Below are positions 34,354 to 44,297 of a DNA stretch of 64,000 nucleotides, one piece after another. The notes below the pieces were generated by a model. The model made no database searches. It saw only the letters and a list, made by a program, of their open reading frames with translations, and was not told where the DNA came from. The stretch is taken from contig NZ_BKZV01000006.1 of assembly GCF_008974285.1 (NCBI RefSeq), positions 1 to 64,000 on the forward strand, read 5' to 3'. The DNA is from Thermogemmatispora aurantia. GTDB taxonomy: Bacteria; Chloroflexota; Ktedonobacteria; Ktedonobacterales; Ktedonobacteraceae. Position 1 is the stretch's first letter, and each line of letters opens with the position of its first letter. Position numbers and translations under genes: made by a program.

Positions 34354-36045
34354 TTAGTAGATGATCAGCGGTGTCCCATAGGTCGTATGGTTATAGAGCC
34401 AGCCAGCCTGGTCTTCCTGCATATTAATGCAGCCGTGGCTACCATTGCCGGCGAACTCCTCATCGCCGCCGCTATCGTAATGCGGGAACTCCGTGCCCGG
34501 CCCATAGTCGGCGCGCCACCAGCTATCGTGGATAAAGTAGCCGTCTTGGCGGTAGGCCATCGCATAGTTAATCTTGGTATCGGGATACCAGAAGGCCGAG
34601 CCTTTCGGCTCACTCGACTTGAAGATGGTTGGTGACTCCCGATCGAAGATATGGTAGATCCCTGGGGGCGAAGGTCGCATATACTGCCCGGTGGTCACAT
34701 AGAAGGCACGCACCAGCTCTCCATTATTGTAGAGACGCAGCACCTGTTCCACCAGTGAAACCACCATGACCTCGCCCTGCATAAAACCATAGCGCTCCAT
34801 CAGCTGCAGATCGGTGTTATGCGCCTGGTTGTAGGGTGTCTGATCGTTGTAATCGGCCTCCATCGCCTGCAGCAGCGTCGTGCTGCGATTGATGAAATCA
34901 ATGGCCGCCTGGTAGTCATCGACGGACTGAGCTGTCTGCACCAGATAATCGGCATCCGAGCCGATTCCCTGATCCATATATTCGAAATCCAGCTCGTAGC
35001 CGTGGTACTTATGTGTGGCGCCCCAGTTTTTGACCTCCGTATGGAACTGCTGGAGCAGATAGTTGGCCTTGCCACGGTAGACAGTGAGCTGGATGGCGGC
35101 GATATCATTGTCGATCTGCGAAGAGACCTGCAAATAATCGCCGATGCTCTGGGCCTGATCAAGCGCGTGTTGATCGGCGGTCAGCCGCTGCTGGAACGTG
35201 CTCACGTCCTGGCCGTACTGCTGAGCCTGAGTGATATAATCGCTAAACTGCTTCAGCTTGGCCGCGCCAACGTAGGGGATGGCCTGCGTGGACAGGACCA
35301 CAGCCTGGGTGAACTGGGCGTTGATCGTGCTGATCAGCCCCTGGAAATCCGCGGGGGTCTGTGCCGTTTGAAAGCGCTGCTGATCGGCCTGGAGCAGCTG
35401 CTTGAGAGGCGTAGTATCCAGATGCGAAGCCTGAAGCTGGCTAATGACCTGATCAAAGGTTTGCATTTGGCCGGCGGCGGTTGCCATCAGACGCAACGCC
35501 TGGGTGTCCTGGCGAGCCTGGTTACTGATCTGCTGGTAGTCTCGTGGCAGTTTGGCCCGATTGAAGGACGTCTGCAGCTTTGTCAGGCGATTCTGGAAAG
35601 GCTGGGCCTCGGCAAAGCCCTGAGCCTGGCGCTCGGAGAGCACGCTGGCGTAGTCCTGCAGATCCTGCCAGGCCTGATAGTCAAATTCGTCGGTGACTTG
35701 GGCAGTTAACCCCTCCACCTGGGTGCAGAGTTGCTGATAACGCTGAGTGAGATTCTCATAATATTGGACCAGGGGCTGGTCGCTGAAAAAGCTCACGGGG
35801 GCCCGGCTACTGCTCAGCTGGGTCTCCTGATCCTGGATAGGACTGAGCAATGTCTGAGGAACGCCCACGCTGCGCGCTTGCGCAATGAGGCTGTCCAGCT
35901 CAGCCTTGGCCTGGCTTGCAGCTTGCTGCTGCGGAAGATTCCCTGTACATGCATTTAGTGTCAGAAGTAAAAGAAAAAGAAAAAGACTAAGCACAATCGA
36001 GCTTTGCCAGAAGCGCTGCCGCGCTTTCCTCTCTGAGGGCTTCAT
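34354..36045 (-). CDS. L,D-transpeptidase (YkuD) lipoprotein with helical stalk
   Basis: The 563-residue protein starts with a lipoprotein signal peptide (LFLFLLLLTLNAC, lipobox Cys33). A Gln-rich helical region of ~350 residues (repeated runs such as TAQTPADFQGLIS and QSIGDYLQVSS) precedes a C-terminal YkuD domain. The catalytic motif is NGSHGCINM, with H537 and C539, 24 residues from the end. YkuD enzymes crosslink peptidoglycan (3-3 links) or attach proteins to it outside the membrane. The helical part may hold the active site away from the membrane. ATG 36045 follows GGAGG at 10 bases. Confidence 0.87.
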   Translation of the reverse strand: MKPSERKARQRFWQSSIVLSLFLFLLLLTLNACTGNLPQQQAASQAKAELDSLIAQARSVGVPQTLLSPIQDQETQLSSSRAPVSFFSDQPLVQYYENLTQRYQQLCTQVEGLTAQVTDEFDYQAWQDLQDYASVLSERQAQGFAEAQPFQNRLTKLQTSFNRAKLPRDYQQISNQARQDTQALRLMATAAGQMQTFDQVISQLQASHLDTTPLKQLLQADQQRFQTAQTPADFQGLISTINAQFTQAVVLSTQAIPYVGAAKLKQFSDYITQAQQYGQDVSTFQQRLTADQHALDQAQSIGDYLQVSSQIDNDIAAIQLTVYRGKANYLLQQFHTEVKNWGATHKYHGYELDFEYMDQGIGSDADYLVQTAQSVDDYQAAIDFINRSTTLLQAMEADYNDQTPYNQAHNTDLQLMERYGFMQGEVMVVSLVEQVLRLYNNGELVRAFYVTTGQYMRPSPPGIYHIFDRESPTIFKSSEPKGSAFWYPDTKINYAMAYRQDGYFIHDSWWRADYGPGTEFPHYDSGGDEEFAGNGSHGCINMQEDQAGWLYNHTTYGTPLIIY

Positions 36046-36305
36046 TTCAGAGCAGCCTCCTGCTTTTTAGGAAGAGAAAAGGATCAATGGATAGGAATAG
36101 ATCTTTTCCTTAACTAAAGATAACGCTTTTTCGCTCCTGGATGGCTCACTCTCCCAAAAAGTAACAGGGGAGAAAGGGCGAGACCAGGGAGCGATCAGCT
36201 AGCGATCGGGTAGAGTCCGGGCAAAGCATCTGCCTGGATGGCTCGCCTTCCCCCGAGGATTCCCTTATTGTTTTCAGATAGCCTTTCCTGACGGAAGGGA
36301 CCTGT

Positions 36306-37445
36306 TCAACCCAGGGCCTGTTCCAGATCGGCGAGCAGGTCGTCGCTGTCCTCGATGCCGACCGAGAGGCGTAGCAGCGTATCGGTGATGCCGCGTGCCT
36401 CGCGCACCTCGCGAGGAATGGAGCCGTGGGTCATGCTGGCGGGATGGCAGACCAGGGACTCGATGCCTCCCAGGCTTTCAGCCAGCGTGAAGACCTGGAA
36501 GCGGCGTACCAGGCGATCAACGTCCTCGCGCGTTCCTCGGAGCTGGAAGGAGACCATGCCGCCGGGGCCGCGCATCTGGCGCTGAGCCAGAGCGTAGTCG
36601 GGGTGTTGATGCAGTCCGGGATAGTAGACACGCTCAACGCGCGGGTGCTCTATCAGAAAGTGGGCGAGGCGCAGGGCATTCGCCTGATGCTGCTGCATAC
36701 GCACGGCCAGGGTTTTCAGTCCGCGCAGAGTCAGCCAGCAGTCGAACGGCGAAGGAACGCCGCCGGCGGCATTCTGATAGAATTTGATCTGCTGATAGAC
36801 CTCTTCGTTGCTGGTAATCACTGCTCCACCGATGACGTCGCTATGGCCATTGAGGTATTTCGTGGTGCTATGGACCACAATATCGGCCCCCAGCTTCAGC
36901 GGCTGCTGCAAGTAGGGGGTGGCAAAGGTATTGTCCACCACCAGGAGCAAGCCGTGGGCATGGGCCACCTCGGCCACGGCAGCAATATCGACCAGCCGCA
37001 GCAAGGGATTGGTGGGACTCTCCAGCCAGATCAGCCGCGTCGTTGGGCGAATGAGGTGGGCGTAGCTCTCAGGCGCGCTTCCCAGAGGCACATAATCGCA
37101 GCTAATCTGATAGCGGCGTAAGATCCGTTCGAAGAGGCGATAGGTGCCGCCATAGAGATCATCGCAGGCGATCAGGTGGTCGCCTGCGCTCAGCAGGCTC
37201 AGGACAGCGCTCTCGGCGGCCATGCCCGAGGCGAAAGCCAGGCCGTAGCTTCCCTCTTCCAGGGCTGCCAGGCAGATCTCCAGGGCCTGCCTTGTTGGAT
37301 TACCGGTACGCGAATACTCAAAGCCTTTATGGCCACCCAGTCCCTGCTGAGCATAGGTCGAGGTCTGAAAGATCGGTGGCATAATCGCGCCGGTGGAGGG
37401 ATCAGGCTCCTGGCCAGCGTGGATAGCCCGTGTTGCAAACTTCAT
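36306..37445 (-). CDS. Cystathionine gamma-synthase/lyase family PLP enzyme
   Basis: The 379-residue protein is a Cys/Met-metabolism fold-type I PLP enzyme: FEYSRTGNPTR, FASGMAAESA, LIWLESPTNPLL, VVDNTFATPYLQQP and the PLP lysine K196 in HSTTKYLNGHSDVIGG. The C-terminal block is ESLGGIESLVCHPASMTH. Cystathionine gamma-synthase (MetB) and gamma-lyase (MccB) cannot be separated with certainty by these motifs. ATG 37445 follows AAGGAG at 8 bases; the longer frame from 37640 has no conserved sequence. The gene is divergent from the esterase gene. Confidence 0.9.
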   Translation of the reverse strand: MKFATRAIHAGQEPDPSTGAIMPPIFQTSTYAQQGLGGHKGFEYSRTGNPTRQALEICLAALEEGSYGLAFASGMAAESAVLSLLSAGDHLIACDDLYGGTYRLFERILRRYQISCDYVPLGSAPESYAHLIRPTTRLIWLESPTNPLLRLVDIAAVAEVAHAHGLLLVVDNTFATPYLQQPLKLGADIVVHSTTKYLNGHSDVIGGAVITSNEEVYQQIKFYQNAAGGVPSPFDCWLTLRGLKTLAVRMQQHQANALRLAHFLIEHPRVERVYYPGLHQHPDYALAQRQMRGPGGMVSFQLRGTREDVDRLVRRFQVFTLAESLGGIESLVCHPASMTHGSIPREVREARGITDTLLRLSVGIEDSDDLLADLEQALG

Positions 37446-37769
37446 CGTAGTGCTCCTTGTGCTTATAGTTGCTCCCCTCTGCGGGTTCGCGGATTGTTCA
37501 TCATGGTACTCTGTCCCCCCATAATTTGACCAGCCCTTCCCCGCCAGGGCAGCCATTGACCTGTGTGGTTCTGGCGCGTTACCATACAACAGGAGGCAGA
37601 GAAAGGAAGCGGACTTAGGCCAGCCTGTGGTGTGCTGCATTCCTACCTGTTAAGCCGAACTCTCTCCACTAGTAGAGCTGGCCTGAGGCTGCGCTCTGCA
37701 CAATTCGCTACGGTCCGCTCCCGCAAATGTTGCGCGACACGCTCAGGCAATAGTAAGGAGGTCTCTCTG
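37446..37769. other. Divergent promoter region
   Basis: No gene is seen. A plus-strand promoter candidate is TTGACC (37556-37561), an 18-bp spacer and TACCAT (37580-37585), ~185 bases before the esterase start. No SAM riboswitch is visible in front of the PLP-enzyme gene. Confidence 0.35.
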
Positions 37770-38783
37770 ATGGCGTTCCTGTTCTCAACCAGCGCTGACT
37801 TGCCCGAAGGAAAAGCCACTGAGGCGACGAGGCGCAAAGAAGAGGCGGGAGTCGTGCTAGTGCATGGCCTCAACGGCAGCCGATATGATATGCAGGAGCT
37901 GGAAGTCTATCTACGCGCGCGAGGTTTGCAGGTAGTGAATTTGCTCCTGCCCGGGCATGGAGAAGAAGATGCCACGCGCTTGGTCGAGGTGAGCTGGAGA
38001 GACTGGGTGGAGGCGGTGCGTGCGGAGCTGCAAGCGCTCAAGCATCGTTGTGCCGCGGTATTTCTGGTAGGACACTCGCTAGGCGGGGCCTTGGTGCTCT
38101 ATGTGGCCGCACAGGAGGCGGTGGATGGTGTCGTGGCCATGTGTGCGCCACTTCACCTCTATTCCTGGACCCTGCCTTTCATTCGGCTGGCACGCCGGCT
38201 GATGCCCCGCATCCGCTGGGCCTGGGAAGACATTCGCGATCCGGCGGCGCGCTATGCCTACAGTCGTCAGCGCTTCAAGCAGAGCCATCAATGGCGTGTG
38301 CTGGCTGCCATTGAGAATCTGCTGGAGTTTCTCCCCCATCTGCGGCAGGCTCTGCCTGCGGTGACCGCGCCGGCTCTCATCATGGTCGCACGCCATGATC
38401 ACGTCGTTCCCCCTCGCGATGGCCGGGCCATCTATCATCAGATCAGCTCGCATGAAAAGTATCTGATCACCTTTCATCGCTCCTATCACCTGATTACCAA
38501 AGACTACGACCGCGAGGAGGTCTTTGAGAAGACAGCTGCCTTTCTCACTGAGCAAGCGCACAAGCGTGGGGTGGTCATCCAGGGTGAGAACCATCAACGA
38601 GCCTGGCAGCAGGCTGGCACCCCGTTTGAGCCTCCACCGGTGCCTGGGCTACAGACGCGCTGCTGGCGCTGGTGTCAGCAGCAGTGGCAGCTCATGAGTA
38701 TGCGCACGGCCCAGTTCGCCCAGTGCTTCACATCCTGGGCTGCTCTCGTGTATACTCAGACGGCGAAGAAATTGAAGCCATGA
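37770..38783 (+). CDS. Alpha/beta hydrolase, carboxylesterase/monoacylglycerol lipase type
   Basis: The 337-residue protein has an oxyanion motif VVLVHGLNGS (~28-37), LLLPGHGEED, nucleophile S103 in VGHSLGGAL, the acid in MVARHDHVVPP and the histidine in RSYHLITKDYDREEV. This is the pattern of Est30-type carboxylesterases. A C-terminal extension of ~80 residues (after HKRGVVIQGEN) is not part of the fold. ATG 37770 follows AAGGAGGT, so 69 upstream in-frame codons are dropped. The next gene begins 1 base after the stop. Confidence 0.87.
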   Translation: MAFLFSTSADLPEGKATEATRRKEEAGVVLVHGLNGSRYDMQELEVYLRARGLQVVNLLLPGHGEEDATRLVEVSWRDWVEAVRAELQALKHRCAAVFLVGHSLGGALVLYVAAQEAVDGVVAMCAPLHLYSWTLPFIRLARRLMPRIRWAWEDIRDPAARYAYSRQRFKQSHQWRVLAAIENLLEFLPHLRQALPAVTAPALIMVARHDHVVPPRDGRAIYHQISSHEKYLITFHRSYHLITKDYDREEVFEKTAAFLTEQAHKRGVVIQGENHQRAWQQAGTPFEPPPVPGLQTRCWRWCQQQWQLMSMRTAQFAQCFTSWAALVYTQTAKKLKP

Positions 38784-38784
38784 T

Positions 38785-40311
38785 GTGAGGCGACAACTAG
38801 CATTGGCTCATCAGGTGAGTGATCCACCGCGTGCTCCAGCTGGCTCTGCTCCCGGCTCGCAGAGCCGCTACATGCACCTATCGAGAATTGGCATGCTGGC
38901 CATGCTGAGCCTGATCGGGCTGCTCCTGGCCTGCTTCAATGGCCTGCTCATCTATGGCCTGACTCCCCAGGCTCAGCAAGCAGCTGCACGCTCGGCGACG
39001 GCGACCGTGAGCGCTCTTGAAACCCGTGTTGCTTCTCCAATTGTATTAACGCCGACCCCAACTCCCAATCCCTCAGCGACGCCAACACCCAACCCACCGA
39101 TTTTCTGGCCCAACAACAGTGTACCCAACGCTGTACTCCAATTGCCAGAAGATCGCTATTTGCTCTATGAACAGCCATATAATCCTAATTTGCCAAGTAA
39201 TCCCAAAAACACCCAGAACCCCAATAGCCAGCAAGGGAATCTCTTCCTGGCGCCTTTGGGCGGTCAGCCGGAAGTCCTCAATGCGCCCGGCTACATTTAC
39301 AACCAGGCAGTGCGGCCTATGCTCACGCCCTCTGGGCAGCTGCTCTATAGTGGTGATGGCCTCTGGCTGCTCGACATCTTTAGCGGTCAAGCCACACAAA
39401 TCGCTACCATCGACGCCGACGCAGTTGTGACCTCGATGGCTCTCAGCAGTGACGGGCACTGGCTTGCCTGGAGTAGTGAGCCCTCCAATGGACGGGGCAC
39501 TATCAAGATTTACGCCGGGCCACTGGCCAGCACCCACCTCGTCTATCAGCAATCGACCGCCGACTGTCCCTGTTTCCGGGTTTTTGCTGTGCTCCCTTCC
39601 AGCAGCAAGCAGGTGCTTGCCTATCTCTTGCTCACCGACAGCCGTGGCAGTCATGAGGCGATTCAAAATGGCCTCTGGGTGCTTCCGATTACCACTACAG
39701 CCGGGCAAGAGCAGCAACAGCCGCAGGAGATTCTTGACGAAGATCCGCAGCAAGGGCCGCTGCTCCTCTCGCCTTCTGATCGCTTCCTTCTCTATTCGCC
39801 CAACGAGGGGCAGGTCCCCTATCCCACTGATAATAGCGTCCCGGCGGACATCGCGGCTCTTTCCTATGCCAACAGTCTCAGCCTGGCCTCATTGGGAGGC
39901 TCACCGCCAGCCCTGGGACAGGCCCAGATAGTGCTACCTGCGCAGCGGGCCTTGCGCAGCATTGCCGATTATCACTGGGTAACTACGCCGCTTTTTACTC
40001 CCGATGAGCGCTCCCTGGTCTATGTGGAGTTTTCGAGCGACGACCAGCCCCCCTATGAGCGCCATAGTGCCCTCTACACAGTGCAGGTTAGCGATGGCAA
40101 TGGTCACCTGCACGTGGCCAGGCCCGTGCTCCTGGCTACTACCACCGCGGCCCTGGTTGAGCTAGGGACCTGGCTCAATGGGCACACACTGACCTTCTAT
40201 GCCGATGGTAACATCTTTGCTCTCGATCTCAGCAGTGGAGCTATTGCGACTCTGGTGCAGGCAAGAACCTACGTGCGTGCCATCGCTGTTGTTGGCACGG
40301 GTCGCATCTAA
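38785..40311 (+). CDS. Membrane-anchored beta-propeller (TolB/WD40-like) protein
   Basis: The 508-residue protein has one membrane helix (IGMLAMLSLIGLLLACFNGLLIYGL, ~35-60) and a Thr/Pro-rich linker (TPTPTPNPSATPTPNPP). An extracytoplasmic region follows with repeated TolB/WD40-like blades such as VTSMALSSDGHWLAWSS and LLLSPSDRFLLYSP. No catalytic motif is seen. It may be a sensor or scaffold. GTG 38785 lies in ATGATGTGAGG, coupled to the esterase stop. ATG 38872, just before the helix, is an alternative start. Confidence 0.7.
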   Translation: MRRQLALAHQVSDPPRAPAGSAPGSQSRYMHLSRIGMLAMLSLIGLLLACFNGLLIYGLTPQAQQAAARSATATVSALETRVASPIVLTPTPTPNPSATPTPNPPIFWPNNSVPNAVLQLPEDRYLLYEQPYNPNLPSNPKNTQNPNSQQGNLFLAPLGGQPEVLNAPGYIYNQAVRPMLTPSGQLLYSGDGLWLLDIFSGQATQIATIDADAVVTSMALSSDGHWLAWSSEPSNGRGTIKIYAGPLASTHLVYQQSTADCPCFRVFAVLPSSSKQVLAYLLLTDSRGSHEAIQNGLWVLPITTTAGQEQQQPQEILDEDPQQGPLLLSPSDRFLLYSPNEGQVPYPTDNSVPADIAALSYANSLSLASLGGSPPALGQAQIVLPAQRALRSIADYHWVTTPLFTPDERSLVYVEFSSDDQPPYERHSALYTVQVSDGNGHLHVARPVLLATTTAALVELGTWLNGHTLTFYADGNIFALDLSSGAIATLVQARTYVRAIAVVGTGRI

Positions 40312-40850
40312 GGGCCTGTTGAGTGAGGAGCAAAGGAGAGCTGTTTCTCCTCTATTGCTCTTCTCAAGAAAGAAGGGAGCTGAGCGGGGGGGTAAAGGGC
40401 ATGGATAGGATCATGTGACTCAGCCGGGTCACAGCGAGATTGCAGGCTCAGCTCCTTATATTTAGTTTACTCTGTCTACCAACAGGCAGCGGGCGAGCGG
40501 AGGCTCTTTTCCCCGGCCAGCTCTTCCGTTACGGTGCGCAGGCTGAGGAAGTGGCGTGGCAGGGAAAGCAGCAGGCGCGAGGCAGGCGCAGAGGCAAGCA
40601 GATAGCAGGTCTGAGAAGAGGCAAGGACCTACGTTGAGCCAAAGAAAGCCCCTGGCTGAAGAACAAAAAGACCCCCTGCGGACCGATCCGATCATCGACA
40701 GCCCGGTGTTCGGGCGGCCATGTCGCTTCGACCGGCTGGAGGGTGCTCCCATTGGGCGACTCCTCGCCGGTGTCTGGTCTGGGTCTTCCCCCGCGATCTG
40801 GCTCTGGCTTGCCCGGGCTAGGAGCCTGGGGCCAGAGCTGAACGGGAGGG
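40312..40850. other. Intergenic region, possible terminator only
   Basis: GAGCAA and TTGCTC (40328-40360), with an inner GGAGA/TCTCC, form a hairpin after the beta-propeller gene, followed by TTCTC. The rest of the ~500 bases shows no gene or RNA I recognise. Confidence 0.4.
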
Positions 40851-42047
40851 CTAGAGCATGCGCCGCTCTAGTGGGCGGCCAAGCAGGAAGCCCAGCACGA
40901 GGCCCGTGATGAGGCCACCGATGTGGTCAGAAACGGCGATATTGCTGCCAGGGGCGAATCCCAGAGCCAGATTAAGACCCAGCCAGAAGAGCCAGTTGAT
41001 AATTGCCCCCTGGCCGAAGGGTCCCAGCGCTCGCCTATTCATAATGTAGAAGGCGCCAAGTGCGCCGAAAACGCCGAAGATTGCTCCCGAGGCGCCCACG
41101 CTCAGCACCGTTGCGGGCATCAGAAAGTAGGTAGCCAGGCCGCCGACAATCCCCGAGGCGAGGTAGATGATCAGGTAGCGTAGCTTGCCATAGAACAGCT
41201 CGGTAGCGCTCCCGATCAAGAATAGAGAGAGCATATTTAAGAAGATATGCAGGATGTTCGCGTGTAAGAACATCGCCGTGAAAATGCGCCAGTAGTCTCC
41301 GACCTGGCTGACCTCTCCCCCCATCTGGTAGAGCACGTTCTCGTCAATGAACAGGTTCTGACTCAGGAAAACCTCGACCAGAAAGACGGCGATGTTGATA
41401 AAGATCAGGGTATTTGTTACCAGGCGTGGATAGCGGCTCAGGATAAAGCGTCCGCGTGTGACCTGGCGTTGGAGCTGACTGCGCTGGGGCCAGGGAGTCT
41501 GCTCCTGTGGCAGGGGCTGACTTGGGCTGGTAGGGGCGTTGGGTGAGGGTGAAGGGGGAACACCCCGATAGCCGAAGCCGAAGCTCTCCTCCAACGGAGG
41601 GAAAGCCCGCTCGAAGCGCCCGCCGTAGGAAAGGCGCGCCGCGCGTGACCGTGCCAGGCCGGCATCGTAGTACTGGCCCAATGCCTGCAGCAGATAGGAG
41701 CGCAAAGCGTGGGCGTAGGCATTTGCCGGGTCCTGAGCAATGTACTGGTCGACGTAGCTCAGAGCCTGATCGTAGCGCTTCTCCAACAGCGCCAGCAAGG
41801 CTCGGGCCAGCAAACTCTCCAGACCGCCTTCCGGCTGTAGCTCCTCGACTTTCTGGCAAGCCAGAGTCACCACCCGGTAGTCTCCCAGGCCCAGGTTAGC
41901 CTCCGCCAGGCCCAGGTGCACTTTGGGATTCTCTGGATCGATCTGGGCGGCGTGGGCAAAAGCGATGGCTGCCTCTCGGGGTTGTCCTTCGGCGAGAGCT
42001 TGTTTGCCCCGCTCCAGGTAAGATTGAATCTCGGTCTGTGCTTCCAA
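40851..42047 (-). CDS. Rhomboid intramembrane serine protease with N-terminal TPR domain
   Basis: The 398-residue protein has a TPR-type helical N terminus (SYLERGKQALAEGQPREAAIAFAHAAQIDPENPKVHLGLA pattern, ~5-140) and a Pro/Ser/Gln linker. A rhomboid domain of about six helices follows: HANILHIFLNMLSLFLIGS, the nucleophile in SVGASGAIFGVFGALGA and the catalytic histidine in VSDHIGGLITG. It should cleave membrane proteins within the bilayer. The best ribosome site, GGAGGAG, is followed after six bases by TTG 42047. The frame can extend to GTG 42062, but that codon overlaps the ribosome site. Confidence 0.87.
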   Translation of the reverse strand: MEAQTEIQSYLERGKQALAEGQPREAAIAFAHAAQIDPENPKVHLGLAEANLGLGDYRVVTLACQKVEELQPEGGLESLLARALLALLEKRYDQALSYVDQYIAQDPANAYAHALRSYLLQALGQYYDAGLARSRAARLSYGGRFERAFPPLEESFGFGYRGVPPSPSPNAPTSPSQPLPQEQTPWPQRSQLQRQVTRGRFILSRYPRLVTNTLIFINIAVFLVEVFLSQNLFIDENVLYQMGGEVSQVGDYWRIFTAMFLHANILHIFLNMLSLFLIGSATELFYGKLRYLIIYLASGIVGGLATYFLMPATVLSVGASGAIFGVFGALGAFYIMNRRALGPFGQGAIINWLFWLGLNLALGFAPGSNIAVSDHIGGLITGLVLGFLLGRPLERRML

Positions 42048-42725
42048 ATGTGTCTCCTCCACTCAGGCGTAGTGCCGCACTATACCGTCAATGCTCCTGC
42101 TCTTGACTGGGCTGGCTGTGGTCTGTCGCGTCAAGGTAAGGACTTCCTCCTTGTCGCGTTGCTGCTTCCTTCACTAAGGCGTAAGACAGCCAGTAAAGGC
42201 CACCGGGACCTGAGCGTCTGACTGCTTCGCTGGTGTTCTGGGCACCACATCCTACATGATACCATAGAGACGTGCTGCCAGGGGCCTCTGGGTGACCCCA
42301 AGGAAAGGAGCGGCCTTCTCACTGGCTGGCCAGACTGATGGCCCTGGCAGAAGGATGTGGCGGCAGTCGTTTCTCTCTCGGCCAGGAGCAGGAGGCATCG
42401 GATGGCTGTCCTCTCTCATGGGGCAGCAGGCTGCTCGTAACCAGCCCTGAACCCCGGGTCGCTGAGGCTGTTAGCACACTCTGTACTCAGAAAATACTAC
42501 GTATAGTCTGGCAAAAGGTGACGCTTCTCTCCTCGTTTTTGGAGTGGTTCCTGGCTCTCTGCCCTATCTCGGAGGGTATCGCGCCGGCCACAGGAAGCTC
42601 TCAGCAATAGCTGACCGGCTCAGATCACCTTCCTTCCAAGCTGAGGCTATTCTAGTATAGCCGGCCTTTAAGACGAGGAGGGGGCGCCGAGGAGCCGGAC
42701 GCCCCAGGTGACCCTGCCGCGGCTC
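42048..42725. other. Long spacer with marC terminator candidate
   Basis: No gene is supported in these ~680 bases. GGGGCG (42681-42686) and CGCCCC (42700-42705) form a hairpin downstream of marC, followed on the minus strand by TCCTCGTCTT. A short plus-strand frame at 42338-42610 lacks a ribosome site and conserved features. Confidence 0.4.
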
Positions 42726-43361
42726 TCATCTCAGCAGGCCGCTGGTGTGGATGAAGGTCAGCGTCCCGTTCAGGATGAACTGGATGGCGAGCGCTGCCAA
42801 CAGGATGCCCAGGATGCGCGATAGGACCAGAATCCCCGTTCGCCCAATATGCTCCATAATCCAGATGCTGTGGCGCATAACGATCCAGGCTGCCAACAGT
42901 GAGGTGGCAATAGCGGCTGCCACAGAGAAGAGCTTGAAAGGATCGGGCAGCGCCTGATCGACATAGAGAATAGTGGTGGCGATCGTTCCCGGGCCGGCGA
43001 TCATCGGAATGGCGAGCGGAAAGACGCTAATGTCCTCGCGGGTCATCGCTTCTTCCTCTTCTGCGGCGGTGCGGCGTGTCCCCGACGAGCGTCCGAAGAG
43101 CATCTCTACAGCTACCAGGAAAAGCAAAGCTCCCCCTGCCATATTGAAGGCATAGAGCGTAATTCCCAGTCGATCGAGTAGAAAACGTCCTACAAGTGCA
43201 AAAAAAGCGATGATGGCTGCACTGATCAAGATGGCGCGCGTAATCACCGCGCGGCGCTGGGCCTCATTGAGGTGAGCTGTCAGCGCAATGAAGACCGGTG
43301 CTAATCCGACGGGGTCGATAATCGTAAAAAAAGTCACGAAAGCGCGAGTTGTAAAGACCAC
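42726..43361 (-). CDS. MarC family integral membrane protein
   Basis: The 211-residue protein has six predicted helices and MarC/UPF0056 landmarks: FFTIIDPVGLAPVFIALTA, the loop AMTREDISVFPLAIPMIAGPGTIATTI and a C-terminal LSRILGILLAALAIQFILNG. The function of MarC proteins is not established; the old link to multiple antibiotic resistance was withdrawn. The GTG start at 43361 follows GGGAGG at 8 bases. A charged insert (GTRRTAAEEEEA) sits in the central loop. Confidence 0.88.
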   Translation of the reverse strand: MVFTTRAFVTFFTIIDPVGLAPVFIALTAHLNEAQRRAVITRAILISAAIIAFFALVGRFLLDRLGITLYAFNMAGGALLFLVAVEMLFGRSSGTRRTAAEEEEAMTREDISVFPLAIPMIAGPGTIATTILYVDQALPDPFKLFSVAAAIATSLLAAWIVMRHSIWIMEHIGRTGILVLSRILGILLAALAIQFILNGTLTFIHTSGLLR

Positions 43362-43557
43362 TGCAACGCCTCCCTCACTCGACTAGCTTGCTGTAGTATA
43401 CGGGAGAAAGCGCTCTCTGGCAATGTTGCAGTGGTAGCTCGTGTCAGCGTCAGGTCAGGGAAGGAAGCGGGTTGCCGGGGCCTGATCTGCGGCTGGCACT
43501 CAGATCCGCAAAGAAAGCAGGCTCACCGGCAAAGCAGGCGGCGGTGCAGAGAGCGAG

Positions 43558-43941
43558 CTAATCGCCCCGACGGTAGTATGGGCGGCGGTGGCGCCAGGCG
43601 CCGAAGGTGATCAAGTGCCAGAGGAAGACTAAGAGGATGGCCCCGATGAGCGCTCTGAAAATGGGAACACCGTAGACCGTCGGATCGCCACTGATAGTGA
43701 AGGGAAGCACATGGGTAAAGAGCCAGATGCCAATCAGTCCGGCAATAACTGCTCCGATAAGTCCCCCAGGCAGCCGCCAGCCGACGATAAACTCAGCCAA
43801 TAGCCCGGCGATCGCGGCTATTGCCAGGTAGATGACTGTACCTACGGTCACCGTCCAGTGAAAATCGCCAATGTTGATCGTAAAGAGTGGTGAATCCGAA
43901 GTGAGAGCAGCGATGGCTGCAGATGTCACAGAAGCAAACAT
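43558..43941 (-). CDS. GlsB/YeaQ/YmgE-like small membrane protein
   Basis: The 127-residue protein has an N-terminal hydrophobic stretch. The core IYLAIAAIAGLLAEFIVGWRLPGGLIGAVIAGLIGIWLF is close to the Transgly_assoc/GlsB pattern of Gly-rich helices, and a last helix is RALIGAILLVFLWHLI. Function is unknown; relatives are stress-induced. ATG 43941 follows GGAGGG at 10 bases; the frame from 43965 has eight more residues. Confidence 0.7.
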   Translation of the reverse strand: MFASVTSAAIAALTSDSPLFTINIGDFHWTVTVGTVIYLAIAAIAGLLAEFIVGWRLPGGLIGAVIAGLIGIWLFTHVLPFTISGDPTVYGVPIFRALIGAILLVFLWHLITFGAWRHRRPYYRRGD

Positions 43942-44297
43942 AAGAAGTTCCCTCCTTCTCTTCAAAACGGGCCTTGTGGCCTGGGCCGGTCCTCCTCCCG
44001 TGCCACCTCATCCATGATCTCTTGCTCTGACAATACACGTATAACGTGGCTGAGAGCAAGTCAACAATAAAAGTTTCAGCAATTTCTCAGCTAACGCTCA
44101 GCTTTCTAAGGGAAAAGGGCCTGTCGTGAGCAGTCTGTCGCCTGAGCGGACTCAGCAGCGTATACAGCTAATGAGGGCCTTGTCACTGGCCAGGCTGAAC
44201 ATGGCTGGCTACCGCGCTGGTGGTCGCTGTTTAAGGTCATGCGTTATAATCAGGTAGTACAGGCTTCTCTAAATCTTTGCCGGGAGGTCTCCTTCTT
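43942..44297 (+). promoter_or_regulatory. Spacer with promoter of the 44298-46844 operon
   Basis: A perfect TATAAT lies at 44244-44249, ~50 bases before the start at 44298. The -35 region is poor. The rest holds no gene. Confidence 0.4.
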
